64,000 nt of DNA. Source: Cobetia marina (GTDB lineage: Bacteria > Pseudomonadota > Gammaproteobacteria > Pseudomonadales > Halomonadaceae). The position numbers were made by a program, and so were the translations under genes. Location: assembly GCF_001720485.1 (NCBI RefSeq), contig NZ_CP017114.1, forward strand, positions 3,844,001 to 3,908,000. The letters run 5' to 3'. Below the pieces are notes generated by a model that ran no database searches, was not told where the DNA came from, and saw only the letters and a list, made by a program, of their open reading frames with translations. Numbering within the stretch: position 1 is the first letter of the stretch; each line of letters starts with the position of its first letter. This document shows positions 1 to 9,129 of this stretch, piece after piece.

Positions 1-42
1 GCTTGATGATACCTCGCACCATCTGCACCAGGAGGGACGGAG

Positions 43-753
43 ATGCTGACCAGACGACTACTGGCACTCAATGCCACAGGATTCGCCTTGCTGATCAGCT
101 GGTGGATACCGGCACTGGATTTCTGGCCCGATCTGGACGGCCGGGTATTCTGGGCATTCAATCACCTCATCTCGCCACTCAATCCGCACTGGGATACCCT
201 GCTGGGGCTTCTCAACACGCGGTTCTTCGATGCGGCGGCCTTCGGCCTGATGGGTGTCCTGTTCTGCTGGGCGATGCTTGAGGATTCGCGCCCCGACCGC
301 TACCGGCGCTGGACCAGCCTCGGCATCACCATGCTGCTGACCGCCGGTATCATCTCGCTGTTCGTGCTGCGCGCCATCAGCTACGGCCATGCCAGTCCGA
401 CTCGCGTCTTCCAGCACGCACAGCATCTCTCCGACCTGGTGTCCTTCAAGACCAAGGACTCGGCCTCGAACAGCTTCCCGGGGGATCACGGCTTGATGCT
501 GATGGTCTTCGCCGGTTACATGTGGGCCTTCGCCCCACGACGCATCGCGCTGTGGAGTCTGGCATTCGTGGTGATATTGAGTGCCCCACGCATCATGGTG
601 GGTGCCCATTGGTTCAGTGATGTCTATCTGGGCTCGCTCAGCATTGCACTGATCATTCTGCCCTGGGTGCTGTGTACGCCCGTGGCGCGCCGTCTGGCCA
701 GAGCCATCGAGCGCTGCCTGTCAGGCCTCGGCCGGCACACGCTCGAGAACTGA
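43..753 (+). CDS. PAP2-superfamily membrane phosphatase
   Basis: Predicted inner-membrane acid phosphatase of the PAP2 superfamily (236 aa), acting on a lipid phosphate or pyrophosphate at the periplasmic face. The sequence shows several hydrophobic helices, then the motif NSFPGDHG in the place of the usual PSGH, and about 40 residues later PRIMVGAHWFSD, which fits the SRxxxxxHxxxD signature with the catalytic His and Asp kept and the first Ser changed. A GGAGGGACGGAG ribosome site lies just before the ATG. The substrate (undecaprenyl-PP, phosphatidate or lipid A) cannot be told from the sequence. It converges on the diguanylate cyclase gene with only a 32-bp gap. Confidence 0.85.
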   Translation: MLTRRLLALNATGFALLISWWIPALDFWPDLDGRVFWAFNHLISPLNPHWDTLLGLLNTRFFDAAAFGLMGVLFCWAMLEDSRPDRYRRWTSLGITMLLTAGIISLFVLRAISYGHASPTRVFQHAQHLSDLVSFKTKDSASNSFPGDHGLMLMVFAGYMWAFAPRRIALWSLAFVVILSAPRIMVGAHWFSDVYLGSLSIALIILPWVLCTPVARRLARAIERCLSGLGRHTLEN

Positions 754-785
754 AGAGCGACTCGAGAGCGCAAGACAGCCTCGAA

Positions 786-1958
786 TCACCCCACGAGTGT
801 CCTGTCGGCAAAGTGCCCATGTTCTGCCGGGGGCTCACCCTGTTCCCCCTGGCGCGCCGTCTCAGGGGCAGCCAAGAGGCTGCACGACTCGCCTTCCCTT
901 TCCTGCTGCCGCTCACCCCCCGCTACCACCCGGTCGCGCCCCTGATGCTTGGCGTGGTACAGGCGACGATCCGCCAGCTGCAGCAGGTCATCCAGTGATT
1001 CACACTCATGACTGACGGCGACCCCTATCGAGACGGTGACCGGCACGGCGCTTCCCGCAAACTGTGGCGGCGAGCTGGCCAGCAGGGAACGTATCCGTCC
1101 CGCCACGGAAATCGCCTCGCCGCGCCCGCTGCGCGGCAACAGCACCAGAAACTCCTCACCACCGATACGCCCTGCTCTATCCCCCTGGCGCAGTGTGGCA
1201 TTGAGCAGGCGCCCGATCTGTCTCAGGGCCTCATCACCTGCCGCATGCCCCCGCAGATCATTGATCTGCTTGAAGTGATCCACATCCATCATCAATACCG
1301 AGCAGGGCACGGCGTCCTGCCACCATTTTTCCGCCTGGCGCAGGGCCTGGCGCCGATTGAACAGCCCGGTCAGCTCATCGCGACTGGCATCCTGGCGGTA
1401 CTGGCGTTCGAAGTGTTCGGTGAGTGCCAGCATGCGCCACAGGAAGGTGACCATCAGCATGAAGACGGCAAACAGGTTGAATGACTGCATGATCCAGACA
1501 GGGATGAAGCCATCGGAAACATGCTGAGAGGCCACCATCAGCGACAGCACTGCAGCGACGAAGAGAGACAGCGTGCTGATGACACGCACCTTGCCTGACA
1601 GGGGAGCAAGATGGATACCGGCCATCACGATGAAGAAGTAATACTCGTAGCCGGCGGCATTGCCGAAGCAGTAGGAGGCAAGCCAGGTCATCAACGTCAG
1701 ACTGCCCAGTACCAGCACCAGAGCCATCAGCATGTGATGCTGACGATGCAACAGCACTCCCAGCAGCCCCACCAGCACCATGATGCCGCTGGCGAACGCC
1801 AGGCGTGGTGCCTTGAGCACCATGAAGACAGGCAGCCAGGCCACATAAAGGCCCAGCACCATCAGATAGACCCACAGATAGGCATGATAGAAACGGCGAT
1901 GCTCGACAGCGAGCAGACGCGGTTCTTGACGCAACCAGGCACGAGCAACACTCAACAT
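786..1958 (-). CDS. Membrane-anchored GGDEF diguanylate cyclase
   Basis: Makes c-di-GMP from two GTP. The first ~190 residues hold about six hydrophobic segments forming an unclassified membrane sensor. A GGDEF domain follows, beginning near DELTGLFNRR, with the active-site motif GGEEF. An RxxD inhibitory site (RQGD) lies exactly five residues before it, so product inhibition is expected. No EAL domain is present. The last ~40 residues are a charged low-complexity tail (ERQQEREGE...). An AAGGA ribosome site precedes the ATG. It stands alone, so the controlled process is unknown. Confidence 0.93.
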   Translation of the reverse strand: MLSVARAWLRQEPRLLAVEHRRFYHAYLWVYLMVLGLYVAWLPVFMVLKAPRLAFASGIMVLVGLLGVLLHRQHHMLMALVLVLGSLTLMTWLASYCFGNAAGYEYYFFIVMAGIHLAPLSGKVRVISTLSLFVAAVLSLMVASQHVSDGFIPVWIMQSFNLFAVFMLMVTFLWRMLALTEHFERQYRQDASRDELTGLFNRRQALRQAEKWWQDAVPCSVLMMDVDHFKQINDLRGHAAGDEALRQIGRLLNATLRQGDRAGRIGGEEFLVLLPRSGRGEAISVAGRIRSLLASSPPQFAGSAVPVTVSIGVAVSHECESLDDLLQLADRRLYHAKHQGRDRVVAGGERQQEREGESCSLLAAPETARQGEQGEPPAEHGHFADRTLVG

Positions 1959-2260
1959 CAGGCAGTCCTTGCCATTCGGCAGTCATCACGTGGGCGAAAC
2001 TCTCATGACACGGACACGGCCAGCGCGCGACAGGGGGAGTGTCATGGAGCCTGCACCTGTCTGGACGGCAGGGGTAGCCCTGCACAACACCAGAAAGCCA
2101 CCGCATGACGTGTCATGTCTCATGCGGCGAGCATTATCGTTCTGATCACAGCATAAGCCCAAATGCCGGTTCCGCCAGCCCCGCACCGACATTGCGTCAC
2201 CATTGTGCGACGCTTGCCCGCGCCTGCGCGCCGTCGGGCATCGCGACCCCGGCGTGAGCG
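1959..2260. other. Intergenic region between gloA and the cyclase gene
   Basis: About 300 bases containing the leader of the diguanylate cyclase gene (transcribed leftward) and the 3' side of gloA. The part near 2120-2165 is less GC-rich than its surroundings and could hold the cyclase promoter. I see no convincing terminator, operator or small gene here. Confidence 0.4.
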
Positions 2261-2701
2261 TTACCAGCTGCCGGTATTGGCCATCGAGACCCACGGTTCC
2301 TGCGGCGCAAGGGGTTCGCCGGCCTGCAGCAACTCCAGCGAGATGCCATCCGGGCTCTTCACGAACGCCATGTGGCCGTCACGCGGTGGGCGATTGAGGG
2401 TCACGCCATTGTCCATCAGATGCTGACAGGTGGCGTAGATGTCCTCGACACGATAGGCCAGATGGCCGAAGTTGCGCCCGCCTTCATAGTCTTCCGGATC
2501 CCAGTTGTGCGTCAGCTCCAGCATCGGCGCCTGCATCTCACGGGCACGTTCGGCATCCTGCGGGGCTGCCAGGAAGATCAGCGTGAAGCGGCCCTTCTCG
2601 GAATCCTTGCGCGAGATCTCGACCATGCCGAGCAGGTCACGGAAGAAATGCAGTGAAGCGTCGACATCACGGATACGCAGCATGGTGTGCAGATATTGCA
2701 T
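2261..2701 (-). CDS. gloA: Lactoylglutathione lyase (glyoxalase I)
   Basis: Isomerises the hemithioacetal of methylglyoxal and glutathione to S-lactoylglutathione in the cytoplasm, detoxifying methylglyoxal. The 146-aa protein opens with the typical LHTMLRIRDVDASLHFF and keeps the Glu/His metal-ligand blocks (MLELTHNW, GRNFGHLAYRV, SPDGISLELL). The length is slightly above the ~135 aa of the Ni-type enzyme because of a short C-terminal extension. An AAGAGAG ribosome site precedes the ATG. Transcribed leftward, just downstream of ydeP but separated from it by a strong hairpin. Confidence 0.95.
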   Translation of the reverse strand: MQYLHTMLRIRDVDASLHFFRDLLGMVEISRKDSEKGRFTLIFLAAPQDAERAREMQAPMLELTHNWDPEDYEGGRNFGHLAYRVEDIYATCQHLMDNGVTLNRPPRDGHMAFVKSPDGISLELLQAGEPLAPQEPWVSMANTGSW

Positions 2702-2751
2702 GGATCACTCTCTTGAACGATGGATGAGCCGGCACTGAAGACGGGAAAGGA

Positions 2752-2782
2752 CGTACGCCGAGCGAAGCGGGCTCGGCGTACG
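2752..2782 (-). terminator. Hairpin between ydeP and gloA
   Basis: Perfect 12-bp stem CGTACGCCGAGC / GCTCGGCGTACG with a 7-base loop. It lies between the end of ydeP and the start of gloA, both transcribed leftward. There is no long T-run, only a TCCTTTCC tail on the minus strand, so it may be a terminator or an attenuating or stabilising hairpin. Confidence 0.6.
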
Positions 2783-2876
2783 GGAATATTCTAGACACAC
2801 GACTGCCGCGCGACGAGTCTCCTCGCCACGCGGCAATGTGGTGATGCTTGCATCCTGCTGCTGGCGCCTCGCGCCG

Positions 2877-5264
2877 TCAGGCGATGCGTGAACTGCGCTC
2901 CAGCCGCACGGGGACCGCCTTGGAGGCAGGTGTGCCGGTATCGCTGCCATGGCTTTCCAATGCGACCAGCACATTGGTTTCCGGATAATAGGCACCGATG
3001 CAACCGGCCGGGATATCGTATTCCACCAGCTTGAACTGAGGCGCACGCCGCTCACTGCCATCCGGGCGCGGCTCACCGACCATGTCGACCCAGTCACCAT
3101 CGGCCAGCCCCAGGCGGGCAAGGTCCTGCGCATTGATGAAGACCACTCGACGCTGACCCGACACGCCACGATAGCGGTCGTTGTAGCCATAGACGGTGGT
3201 GTTGTACTGGTCATGGCTACGCATGGTCTGCAGGGTCAACCAGCCTTCCCGACGCGCGAGCTGCTGATGCAGCACGGACCCCGGCAGCGCCGCCGCCGAG
3301 AACTCCGCCTGGCCACTGGTGGTGGGGAAGCGCAGCTCACGCACCGGGTTGGCGAGATGGAAACCGCGCTTGTGGGTCAGACGGGCATTGAAATCGGCAA
3401 AGCCGGGAATCACCGCCGCGATCTCGTCGCGGATGAGATCATAGTTCTCGCTCAGCGCCTCCCAGTTGACCGGGTCACTCACGCCGCGCCGTGGCAGCAC
3501 CCGGGCAAGCGTGGCGCGCGCGATACCCGCGATGATGCCGGGTTCCGAGCGCAGCTCGTCACTGGCCGGCGCCTTGATGCCAGCGCTTGAGTGCACCATC
3601 GACATCGAGTCCTCGACGCTGATGTGCTGGGAGTCCACCTGTACGGAGCGGTCGATCTCGCTGCGCCCCAGACACGGCAGAATCAGCGCTTGCGTCGTCT
3701 TGCCGATCACCAGATGACTGCGGTTGAGCTTGGTGCTGATCTGGACGTTGAGCTTGAGGTTGCGCATGGCCGCCTCGGTGCGCTCGCTGTCCGGCGTGGC
3801 GCGCGTGAAGTTGCCGCCCAGCGCGATGAAGGTCTTCGCCCTGCCCTGTTCCAGCGCCGCCAGACTCTCCACGGTGTTGAAGCCCTGGCCACGCGGCATG
3901 CTCACGCCATAGCGGGCTTCGAGTGCATCGATCAACGCGGCCGGCGCCTTCTCGTCGATGCCCATGGTGCGGTCACCCTGGACATTGGAATGTCCGCGAA
4001 CGGGGCAGGCACCGGCACCGGGACGCCCGAAATGGCCCCCGAGCAGCAGCAGATTGACGATCTCCCGGACGCTGTCCACGGCGTGCAGATGTTGCGTGAT
4101 GCCCATCGCCCAGGTGCAGATGACGTTGTCGGCCCCGGCGAAGATCATCGCGGCCTCCTCGAGCTGCGTACGGGTCAGCCCGGACTGATCCTCGAGCGTG
4201 GCCCAGTCCGTCGCCTCGACCACGTCCTGCCAGGCCGTCGCTCCCCGCGTGTGGCGCTCGATGAAGGAAGCAGCGCGCGTGAATTCGCCGCGCGCCTCCA
4301 TGGCGAAGAGTGCCTTGGCCATGCCACGTACCGCCGCCATGTCACCCCCCATCCGCGGCTGGTAATAACGATGGCTGATGGGCTGACTGGAGAGGGTCAT
4401 CATCTCCAGCGGCGACTGCGGGTCGGCGAAGCGCTCCAGCCCCCGTTCACGCAACGGATTGAAGCTGACGATGCGCGCCCCACGTCGAGAGGCACGTCGC
4501 AGGTCCCCCAGCATGCGGGGATGGTTGGTGCCGGGGTTCTGACCGAACACGAAGATGGCATCCGCGTGCTCGAAATCCTCCAGCAGTACCGTGCCCTTGC
4601 CGACACCGAGACTCGCCTTCATGCCGACGCCACTGGCCTCATGACACATGTTGGAGCAGTCGGGGAAGTTGTTGGTGCCGAACAGACGCACGAACAGCTG
4701 ATACAGATAGGCCGCCTCGTTGCTGGCGCGTCCGGAGGTATAGAACAGCGCCTCATCCGGGGACGTCAGCGCATCGAGGTGCTCGGCGATGATCGCGAAG
4801 GCCGCCTCCCAGCTGATCGGCTCATAGCGGTCACTGGCCGCGTCGTAGCGCATCGGCTCGGTCAGGCGGCCCTGGTCCTCGAGCATGAAGTCGTCCCAGC
4901 CCAGCAGCTCCGTGACGGTGTGCTGAGCGAAGAAGCTTGGCGTGACACGCTTGGCGGTCACTTCCCAGGCCACTGCCTTGGCGCCGTTCTCGCAGAATTC
5001 GAAGGAGGAGCCGTGCTCCGGATCGCCCCAGGCGCAGCCGGGGCAGTCAAAGCCCTTGTCCTGATTGGCCTTGAGCAGGGAGCGCACGCTCTTCCATGGC
5101 GCCCTGGAGTGACTGACATGCTGACCGACGCTCTTGAGCGCCCCCCAGCCGCCCGCCGGACCGGAGTAGGCAGCGATGCGGGGATGGCGCGTCATCCTCT
5201 CATCCTCACGTGGCAGGCGAGCCGATGCGTGCTCAGGCGTCTCGGGGGCGGCAATATCAGTCAT
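2877..5264 (-). CDS. ydeP: FdhF/YdeP-family molybdopterin oxidoreductase
   Basis: Large (~795 aa) molybdopterin-guanine-dinucleotide oxidoreductase related to formate dehydrogenase alpha subunits. The N-terminus has a CPGC pair. The SNMCHEASGVG stretch supplies the Cys expected at the molybdenum, and FGQNPGTNHPRML and the C-terminal dinucleotide-binding region (from about DQYNTTVYGYNDR) are intact. No selenocysteine is needed. E. coli YdeP is linked to acid resistance, but the physiological substrate of this family is uncertain. The start was set at the ATG of MTDIAAPE; an upstream in-frame TTG has no ribosome site. FdhD lies just upstream on the same strand, which supports a co-transcribed enzyme/maturation pair. 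Confidence 0.9.
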   Translation of the reverse strand: MTDIAAPETPEHASARLPREDERMTRHPRIAAYSGPAGGWGALKSVGQHVSHSRAPWKSVRSLLKANQDKGFDCPGCAWGDPEHGSSFEFCENGAKAVAWEVTAKRVTPSFFAQHTVTELLGWDDFMLEDQGRLTEPMRYDAASDRYEPISWEAAFAIIAEHLDALTSPDEALFYTSGRASNEAAYLYQLFVRLFGTNNFPDCSNMCHEASGVGMKASLGVGKGTVLLEDFEHADAIFVFGQNPGTNHPRMLGDLRRASRRGARIVSFNPLRERGLERFADPQSPLEMMTLSSQPISHRYYQPRMGGDMAAVRGMAKALFAMEARGEFTRAASFIERHTRGATAWQDVVEATDWATLEDQSGLTRTQLEEAAMIFAGADNVICTWAMGITQHLHAVDSVREIVNLLLLGGHFGRPGAGACPVRGHSNVQGDRTMGIDEKAPAALIDALEARYGVSMPRGQGFNTVESLAALEQGRAKTFIALGGNFTRATPDSERTEAAMRNLKLNVQISTKLNRSHLVIGKTTQALILPCLGRSEIDRSVQVDSQHISVEDSMSMVHSSAGIKAPASDELRSEPGIIAGIARATLARVLPRRGVSDPVNWEALSENYDLIRDEIAAVIPGFADFNARLTHKRGFHLANPVRELRFPTTSGQAEFSAAALPGSVLHQQLARREGWLTLQTMRSHDQYNTTVYGYNDRYRGVSGQRRVVFINAQDLARLGLADGDWVDMVGEPRPDGSERRAPQFKLVEYDIPAGCIGAYYPETNVLVALESHGSDTGTPASKAVPVRLERSSRIA

Positions 5265-5333
5265 GTCAGGGTCCACAGGCAAAAGGGGAAGGCGGGAAAG
5301 GTTCAGACAGGCGTGAGGACGCGCCAGGGGCCG

Positions 5334-6110
5334 TCAGTCGGCCTGACCACTGAGCAGCTCGAGTCGACGCCCGCGATGGGCACAGATCAGGTTGAGATCA
5401 CAGGCACGCGCGGTCTCCACCGCCAGGCGTGAAGGCACGGCAAGGGTGGCAAGCGTCGGAATGCGGGCACGGATGGTCTTCTGGACCAGCTCCAGACTGC
5501 AGCGACTGGAGACCAGCAGCGCCTCGGGCCAGACGCCGCTGTCGAGACTCATGCCGATCACGCGGTCCAGCGCATTGTGGCGACCGATATCGGCCCCCTG
5601 CGAGATCAGGCCGCCCTCGGCGTCCAGCCCCAGCGCCAGGTGCATGCCGCGCCGTGTCGCGCGCTCCAGGCGCTCCAGCCCACGCATCAACGCCTCAGGT
5701 GAGAGCGCTGCCCGTGGCGGCAGTCGTGTCAGGCCAGCCATCAGCTCGGCCTCATCCTGCACGCCACAGGCGCCACAGCTGGACACGCTGCTCTCGCGCC
5801 GCTGATGGCCCTCGGCCTTGCGCGCCAGCGCCTCGCTGACATCCAGACGCACCGCCAGCCCATGGCGCAGCCGTGAGAGGTGGATGGCAGTGACCTCCTC
5901 ACGCCGCGTGATCCAGCCTGCGGTGAAGGCGTGCCCCAGCGCCAGTGGCTCCAGCGCCTCGGGGCTCGCCAGCAGCGTGCCCATCGGGATCTCATTGAGC
6001 ACCAGACTCACGGGTAGCTCGGAGGGCCCATCCAGCTCTCGCAAGGGCCGCTCACGCGCATCCTGATAACGCAGTCCCTCGGTCGCTGCTTGATAGAGTG
6101 AATCACTCAT
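5334..6110 (-). CDS. fdhD: Formate dehydrogenase accessory sulfurtransferase FdhD
   Basis: Transfers sulfur from a cysteine desulfurase to the molybdenum cofactor of formate-dehydrogenase-type enzymes. The 258-aa protein has the paired catalytic cysteines in SSCGACGVQ and the family blocks LVLNEIPMGTLLASP near the N-terminus and GADIGRHNALDRVIG plus VSSRCSLELVQK in the C-terminal half. It is 69 bp upstream of the YdeP-type enzyme on the same strand, so that enzyme is its likely client. The ribosome site is weak. Confidence 0.95.
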   Translation of the reverse strand: MSDSLYQAATEGLRYQDARERPLRELDGPSELPVSLVLNEIPMGTLLASPEALEPLALGHAFTAGWITRREEVTAIHLSRLRHGLAVRLDVSEALARKAEGHQRRESSVSSCGACGVQDEAELMAGLTRLPPRAALSPEALMRGLERLERATRRGMHLALGLDAEGGLISQGADIGRHNALDRVIGMSLDSGVWPEALLVSSRCSLELVQKTIRARIPTLATLAVPSRLAVETARACDLNLICAHRGRRLELLSGQAD

Positions 6111-6425
6111 TCCGACACCCCGTTGTGCGCGACATCACTGTGCAGATTCGCGAATGTACGCAAGCCGTCATGGCGATACGATAGCGTCATCATCGATCGC
6201 TCACCAATTGAACTCGCCCGTACCTTGATAGACACCATCAATGAAATTGCCAGCATGAGGCGACCCCTTGATCCCGCGCAGGAAATTCGTGCGCGAGTCA
6301 CGTAAAATATGCCGCCGAACCACGAAGGCTCGCCTGGACGACGCGGCACTCACGCGCTGTCGCACGCCTTCCCTTCTGATCATCCTGCTCCGGATTTACG
6401 TTCCGGCCCGCATGAGGACTCCTGC
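6111..6425. other. Divergent intergenic region fdhD / trhO
   Basis: 315 bases between two divergent genes, so promoters for both must be here. The central part (6170-6260) is relatively AT-rich. A 60-codon open frame at 6123-6305 (+) has no ribosome site and I do not count it as a gene. No clear inverted repeat is visible. Confidence 0.4.
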
Positions 6426-7499
6426 ATGACCGATACCCCCACGACCGTCGCACCGGCTGCCGACACCGCTCGTCCCAGCCCGCTGGCGCCGCAGCATGTC
6501 GTCTGCGCGCTCTACAAGTTCGTCACCCTCGAGGACTTCGAGGCGCTGCGCGAACCGCTGCTGGCAGTGATGGACGAGCATGGCATCCGCGGCACCCTGC
6601 TGCTGGCACGCGAGGGCATCAATGGCACCGTCTCCGGCTCTCGCGCCGGCATCGATGCCCTGCTGGCCTGGCTGACGGCAGACCCGCGCCTGGCGGAACT
6701 GGATACCAAGCAGTCTCTGGCAGAGCAGTCCCCCTTCCTGCGTGCCAAGGTCAAGCTCAAGCGCGAGATCGTCACCATGGGCGTGGAAGGGATCGACCCG
6801 CGCCATACCGTCGGTACCTACGTGGAGCCGAAGGACTGGAACGCGCTGATCTCCGACCCTGACGTGCTGCTGATCGACACCCGCAACGACTATGAAGTGG
6901 AAGTGGGGACCTTCAAGGGTGCCGTCAACCCGAACACGGCCGCTTTCCGTGATTTCCCGGACTATGTCTCCCGTGAGCTGGACCCGCAGCAGCACCGCAA
7001 GGTGGCGATGTTCTGCACCGGAGGCATTCGCTGCGAGAAATCCACCGCCTATCTCAAGGAGCAGGGGTTTGAGGAGGTCTATCACCTCAAGGGCGGCATT
7101 CTGAAGTATCTGGAAGAGGTGCCCCAGGAAGAGACGCTGTGGCAGGGCGAATGTTTCGTGTTCGATGACCGTGTCACCGTCGACCACAAGTTGCGCCCCG
7201 GTCAGTTCGACCAATGTCACGCCTGCCGTCTGCCGATCACGCAAGCGGACAAGCAGAGCGACAAGTACCAGAAGGGTGTCAGCTGCCCGCGCTGCTACGA
7301 CAAGCTCAGCGATGCCCAGAAGGCACGCTTTGCCGAGCGCGAGAATCAGATTCGTCTCGCCGAGCAACGGGGTGAGGCGCACCTGGGCAAGGACGCGCTC
7401 GCCCAGATGCAGGCGCGTCGTGACGCCAAGCAGCGTCAGCGCGAAGCGGCTCGTCTGGCCGCGCTCAAGGCGCAGACGCAGGACGCCGACAAGGGCTGA
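6426..7499 (+). CDS. trhO: tRNA uridine(34) hydroxylase, rhodanese family
   Basis: Oxygen-dependent hydroxylation of U34 in tRNA, the first step to 5-hydroxyuridine-derived wobble modifications (TrhO/YceA, UPF0176). An N-terminal ferredoxin-like domain ([12 protein letters not shown]...[10 protein letters not shown]) is followed by a rhodanese domain with the active-site loop [11 protein letters not shown]. The C-terminus has two Cys pairs ([15 protein letters not shown]) and a charged helical tail. The start was chosen at MTDTPTT because a GAGGACT ribosome site precedes it; the frame is open 117 bp further upstream without one. Confidence 0.94.
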   Translation: MTDTPTTVAPAADTARPSPLAPQHVVCALYKFVTLEDFEALREPLLAVMDEHGIRGTLLLAREGINGTVSGSRAGIDALLAWLTADPRLAELDTKQSLAEQSPFLRAKVKLKREIVTMGVEGIDPRHTVGTYVEPKDWNALISDPDVLLIDTRNDYEVEVGTFKGAVNPNTAAFRDFPDYVSRELDPQQHRKVAMFCTGGIRCEKSTAYLKEQGFEEVYHLKGGILKYLEEVPQEETLWQGECFVFDDRVTVDHKLRPGQFDQCHACRLPITQADKQSDKYQKGVSCPRCYDKLSDAQKARFAERENQIRLAEQRGEAHLGKDALAQMQARRDAKQRQREAARLAALKAQTQDADKG

Positions 7500-7530
7500 C
7501 CCCGACCTCGTGCGTGGCTGAAGACTGATC

Positions 7531-7558
7531 AAGACACCCCGTTTTCACGGGGTGTCTT
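7531..7558. terminator. Bidirectional rho-independent terminator
   Basis: Perfect 11-bp stem AAGACACCCCG / CGGGGTGTCTT with a 6-base TTTTCA loop, placed between the convergent trhO and LysR genes. Confidence 0.9.
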
Positions 7559-7573
7559 GCGTTGCCCTCTCCA

Positions 7574-8461
7574 TCACCCGTCCACGTCTGCCGGCCGAGG
7601 GAGCGAGCGCAACAGCTCCAGCACGGCATTCAGCCGACGGCTATGCTGTTGGCCGCTACGCCACAGCAGCCCCACCGTCTCGCCCTCCCCGGGCAGGCGT
7701 CGCGCCACCAGCCCCGTACCGAGACGCGAGTCGGCAAGGTGCTCCGCCAGCACGCTCACCCCCAGGCCCGCCTCCAGCATCACGCCCAGCGCCGCGATGG
7801 AGTTGGCTTCCAGCAACGGCGACGGCTGATGGTTCAGCTGTGCCAGTTGCTGATTGAGCCGGCGTCGCTGCTGCATCTCTGGCGTCAGCAGCACCAGCGG
7901 ATACTCCCGCAGACACTCCCATGCGGGTGTCTCGGGCAGCAGGAAATGCGCCTGACTGGCAATCAGCGCCGAATGCTCCTGATAGAGCGGTCGGCAGGCG
8001 AAGCCGCTCATGGCGGGGGCCGCCGGATAGCCGACCGCGAGATCCAGCTCACCATCCTCCAGCCCCTGAGCCAGCGAAGAGGTGGACAGCTCCCGCATGC
8101 GTAGGGAGAGCTGGGGAAAGGCCTCACGCAGACGCGGCAGGAATTCCCCCACCGCCGCCAGCGCGGACGGCACGACACCCAGCGTCAGCCGACCGGTCAG
8201 CACGGCCTCGGGTGACAGATCTCCCTTGAGCTCATCCAGCTCGGCGATGATGCGCCGCGCATGGGTCAGCACCCGCTCCCCCTCCGGCGTGAAGCCTTCG
8301 AAACGATGCCCTCTGAGAATCAGCGCCGTGCCCAGCTCCTCTTCCAGCTGCTTGAGACGCGCCGAGAGCGTCGGCTGGGTGACATGGCAGACTCGCGCCG
8401 CCCGTCCGAAATGGCGTTCATTGGCCAGCGCGACCAGAAAGCCCAACTGCCGATGATCCAT
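7574..8461 (-). CDS. LysR-family transcriptional regulator
   Basis: DNA-binding regulator of 295 aa. The N-terminal winged HTH reads MDHRQLGFLVALANERHFGRAA...TQPTLSARLKQLEEELG, followed by the two-lobed co-inducer domain. The start at MDHRQ has an AAGGA site 7 bases upstream; a longer open frame exists but breaks the usual LysR beginning. It shows no unique partner motif. It is convergent with trhO and upstream of the entericidin genes, but is separated from them by a hairpin, so its target is not evident. Confidence 0.9.
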   Translation of the reverse strand: MDHRQLGFLVALANERHFGRAARVCHVTQPTLSARLKQLEEELGTALILRGHRFEGFTPEGERVLTHARRIIAELDELKGDLSPEAVLTGRLTLGVVPSALAAVGEFLPRLREAFPQLSLRMRELSTSSLAQGLEDGELDLAVGYPAAPAMSGFACRPLYQEHSALIASQAHFLLPETPAWECLREYPLVLLTPEMQQRRRLNQQLAQLNHQPSPLLEANSIAALGVMLEAGLGVSVLAEHLADSRLGTGLVARRLPGEGETVGLLWRSGQQHSRRLNAVLELLRSLPRPADVDG

Positions 8462-8545
8462 GACGGGGTCCTTGCGAGGGGGAGAGTAGAGAAAGTGAAT
8501 GGCACGCAGAGCAGATGCACGCGACGACGGAAGGCCGGACACGAC

Positions 8546-8572
8546 GACGCCCGGCGGAAATCACCGGGCGTC
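8546..8572 (-). terminator. Hairpin downstream of the entericidin genes
   Basis: Nine-bp perfect stem GACGCCCGG / CCGGGCGTC around a 9-base loop, between the last entericidin gene and the LysR gene. The T-run is lacking, so termination is likely but not certain. Confidence 0.45.
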
Positions 8573-8656
8573 ATCATCGGCGCAGGGCCGCTATTGCATC
8601 GCGCCTCATGCCTCACGTCTCGTGCTGACAGTGAAGCGGCGTGTCTGGCGACCTGC

Positions 8657-8788
8657 TTACTGGGCAGCGTCCTGAACGGCTTCACCTGCGTGCTCGACAT
8701 CCTGGCCGGCACCGTCAACGGTGTTGCAGCCGGAGAGTGCCGCCACAGTGAAGAAAGAGGCGAACAGCAGTGCAATGGTACGGGACAT
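8657..8788 (-). CDS. Entericidin-like small lipoprotein (copy 1)
   Basis: A 43-residue lipoprotein of the entericidin A/B type: a short basic start, a hydrophobic signal, lipobox LSGC at the Cys that becomes lipidated, then the family signature CNTVDGAGQDVEHAG. The ATG chosen has AGGAG 7 bases upstream; another ATG two codons earlier is too close to that site. In E. coli, EcnA and EcnB act as antidote and membrane-lytic toxin; here the roles cannot be assigned. Last of three tandem copies, all transcribed leftward. Confidence 0.88.
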   Translation of the reverse strand: MSRTIALLFASFFTVAALSGCNTVDGAGQDVEHAGEAVQDAAQ

Positions 8789-8862
8789 GGTCATGCTCCT
8801 TGTGGTGATGGATATCATGGATCCTGCCATTCAACGCGTCATGCCTGCGCTGATACCCATTA

Positions 8863-8889
8863 CCTTGGGCCACCCTGCGGGGTTTCAAG
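8863..8889 (-). promoter_or_regulatory. Possible heat-shock-type promoter upstream of entericidin copy 1
   Basis: On the minus strand there is a perfect CTTGAAA (-35 of sigma-32 promoters), then 13 bases, then CCCAAGG, a partial match to the CCCCATnT -10. It lies ~75 bp upstream of the copy-1 start. The -10 match is poor, so this is only a candidate. Confidence 0.25.
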
Positions 8890-8940
8890 GGAGAAATTCA
8901 TGTTTCGTTCATTGCCTGAATCCGCTGCCACCTCACTCGC

Positions 8941-9072
8941 TCAGCTGGCCGACTCCTCGATGGAGCCCCCCAGATGCTCAAGATCTTCCCCGAAGCCTTC
9001 CACGGTGTTGCAGCCTCCCAGCATCAGGCCGAACAGCAGAGCCGCACCGGTCATCATCATGAAGCGTCGCAT
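8941..9072 (-). CDS. Entericidin-like small lipoprotein (copy 2)
   Basis: 43-residue paralogue of its neighbours: MRRFMMMTGAALLFGLMLGG, then the lipidated Cys and the conserved NTVEGFGEDLEHLG. The GAGAGG ribosome site is 6-8 bases before the ATG. The length is identical to copies 1 and 3. The 57-bp gap to copy 3 and the shared direction suggest co-transcription of at least copies 3 and 2. Confidence 0.88.
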   Translation of the reverse strand: MRRFMMMTGAALLFGLMLGGCNTVEGFGEDLEHLGGSIEESAS

Positions 9073-9129
9073 GGGTATTCCTCTCTCAAGTGCCTGATCG
9101 CACGCAAGGTGTCGATCAGGCCGTCAGGC

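Noticed and set aside
3591..5432. 613-codon open frame on the + strand opposite ydeP
   Set aside because: High-GC antisense shadow of the molybdoenzyme gene; composition is Arg/His/Gly-rich, with no ribosome site and no recognisable domain.
6123..6305. 60-codon open frame in the fdhD/trhO intergenic region
   Set aside because: Some stretches look protein-like (ELARTLIDTINEIASM), but there is no ribosome site, no homologue I recognise, and the region must hold two promoters.
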